Of a stretch of DNA of 64,000 bases, positions 63,161-64,000 are shown one piece after another. Origin of the DNA: Plebeiibacterium marinum (GTDB taxonomy: Bacteria; Bacteroidota; Bacteroidia; Bacteroidales; Marinilabiliaceae); assembly GCF_026013615.1 (NCBI RefSeq), contig NZ_JAPDPI010000003.1:62001-126000 (forward strand). The letters run 5' to 3'. How positions within the stretch are numbered: position 1 is the stretch's first letter; every line of letters begins with the position of its first letter. The position numbers were made by a program, and so were the translations under genes. Below the pieces are notes generated by a model that was not told where the DNA came from, did not search any database, and was given only the letters and a program-made list of their open reading frames with translations.

Positions 63161-64000
63161 CTATTTGTTTTGATTGCTATTCATCCATCTCTCTCTAAGA
63201 TAATGGGCTGCCATTTTAGGTTTTCTGTCCCTGGTAAACACGCCTTTATAATTGAAGCCTCCAAACCGGAATATGGCCTGCGAGGTTTTAAAATCTGCAA
63301 AATTCCATACATGCATACCTGTAACATAGGGACGCTCATCAGCAACATCCAGATAAGCTTTGATAAACTCAACCTGATATTCTTCCGAAAACATTTCTGC
63401 CTGTTCATCATGACATCCTGGATAGGTATCTGCACCAAACTCCGTAATCATACAAGGTTTTTTAAACTGCTTATGTAGTTTATCTATTTCCTTGCCCACA
63501 ACATAACCTCCGGTTTCAGCATCTCCCGGGGCTGTATACCAACCATAATAACGGTTTATGGCAATTACATCCGTTAACTCAAACCACTCTTTAGGACCCA
63601 TCATAACACCTACATACATTACCAAACGGGTAGGATCAAGAGACTTTGCCAATGAAAAGCTTTCTGCAAACATATTTTTCATTCTCTCTTTCTCTTCCTT
63701 GGTTTTGCGCATCACTGAAAAGCCCAAAGTTGCCTTATCGCTGGGCTCATTAGCCACACACCACATGATGATGGAAGGGTGATTTTTATCTCGATAAATC
63801 ATTTCCTGGATATATTGTTTACAGGTCTTTTGACGTTTTGATAGTTGTACAGAATCCCCTGCAAAATACAAACCTACAGCAGGTGTTTCACCTATTACCA
63901 TAATCCCTTCCCTATCGGCCATATGATAATATTCCTCATCATAAGGGTAATGCGTTGTTCTAAAGGAGTTAGCACCTGTCCATTTCATCAACTCAAAATC
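63161..64000 (-). CDS. GH2 beta-glucuronidase-type enzyme (N-terminus beyond window)
   Basis: The frame is open to the right edge (279 codons plus stop). It begins mid-barrel with DFELMKWTGANSFRTTHYPYDEE, so the apparent start at 63991 is internal. Visible are the acid/base motif WCVANEPSDK, the nucleophile motif ITEFGADTYPG, and GGFNYKGVFTRDRKPK with the N-x-K uronate-binding signature. Compared with the downstream GH2 it keeps the usual SHYP-type histidine and GAD motif, so it is the more standard beta-glucuronidase of the two. The two are tandem paralogues with a 10-nt spacer. Confidence 0.9.
   Translation of the reverse strand, partial: DFELMKWTGANSFRTTHYPYDEEYYHMADREGIMVIGETPAVGLYFAGDSVQLSKRQKTCKQYIQEMIYRDKNHPSIIMWCVANEPSDKATLGFSVMRKTKEEKERMKNMFAESFSLAKSLDPTRLVMYVGVMMGPKEWFELTDVIAINRYYGWYTAPGDAETGGYVVGKEIDKLHKQFKKPCMITEFGADTYPGCHDEQAEMFSEEYQVEFIKAYLDVADERPYVTGMHVWNFADFKTSQAIFRFGGFNYKGVFTRDRKPKMAAHYLRERWMNSNQNK

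Noticed and set aside
63161-63991. Complete short GH2 starting at 63991
   Set aside because: The frame stays open to the edge and begins inside the catalytic barrel; the jelly-roll and Ig domains must lie beyond the window.
41651-64000. Ulvan utilisation locus
   Set aside because: Rhamnosidases, GH2, GH3 and GH43 would fit, but there are no ulvan lyases, GH88/GH105 or sulfatases in the window.
1-64000. rRNA or tRNA genes, prophage, integrase
   Set aside because: I looked for conserved rRNA/tRNA segments and phage-type genes in the gaps and found none that I could support.

Overview
The window is AT-rich DNA from a member of the Bacteroidota, probably a free-living or marine glycan degrader. 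The support is three SusC/SusD outer-membrane pairs, two ECF-sigma/FecR pairs, type IX secretion (T9SS) sorting tails, and many exported glycoside hydrolases (GH). I cannot fix the genus. Almost every gene is on the minus strand, so transcription mostly runs from high to low coordinates.

Region 1 (1-8.3 kb) is the head of a pectin-type polysaccharide utilisation locus (PUL): ECF sigma, FecR anti-sigma, STN-bearing SusC, SusD, then a GH28 polygalacturonase cut by the left edge. Region 2 (8.4-13.4 kb) is a drug-efflux operon (TolC-like, EmrA-like, EmrB-like MFS) with a divergent AraC regulator. The TolC-like gene carries a +1 frameshift in a homopolymer. Region 3 (13.4-37.3 kb) is a composite PUL. 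A sigma/FecR/SusC/SusD head is followed by GH3, a six-hairpin glycosidase and GH3, then a T9SS-tagged GH5 with a CBM32-like domain inside its barrel, a second SusC/SusD, a T9SS-tagged GH128 and a T9SS-tagged duplicated protein of unknown function. GH5, GH128 and GH3 together point to a beta-1,3-glucan.

Region 4 (37.3-41.6 kb) is gene-poor and repeat-rich. It holds a small lipoprotein gene, a small orphan ORF, methylglyoxal synthase (mgsA) and an orphan XylF-like sugar-binding protein bracketed by two copies of a ~165-bp MITE-like repeat. It also has a G-tract array, 21- and 31-bp direct repeats and large inverted repeats. Region 5 (41.6-64 kb) is a run of exo-acting, mostly periplasmic or lipoprotein enzymes: two GH78-like rhamnosidases, three GH3, two GH43, a DUF1593 protein, an alpha/beta-hydrolase-PKD protein and two GH2 with the N-x-K signature of beta-glucuronidases. 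No SusC/SusD, lyase or sulfatase is present there. This suggests final breakdown of small rhamnose-, uronate- and pentose-containing oligosaccharides or glycosides.

Points most worth a second look: plus-strand intrinsic terminators in both fecR-susC gaps, which could end cis-antisense RNAs; the duplicated T9SS cargo; the unassigned hydrolases (DUF1593, alpha/beta hydrolase-PKD, six-hairpin protein); the heptad-repeat arrays downstream of stop codons; and the paired MITE-like elements.
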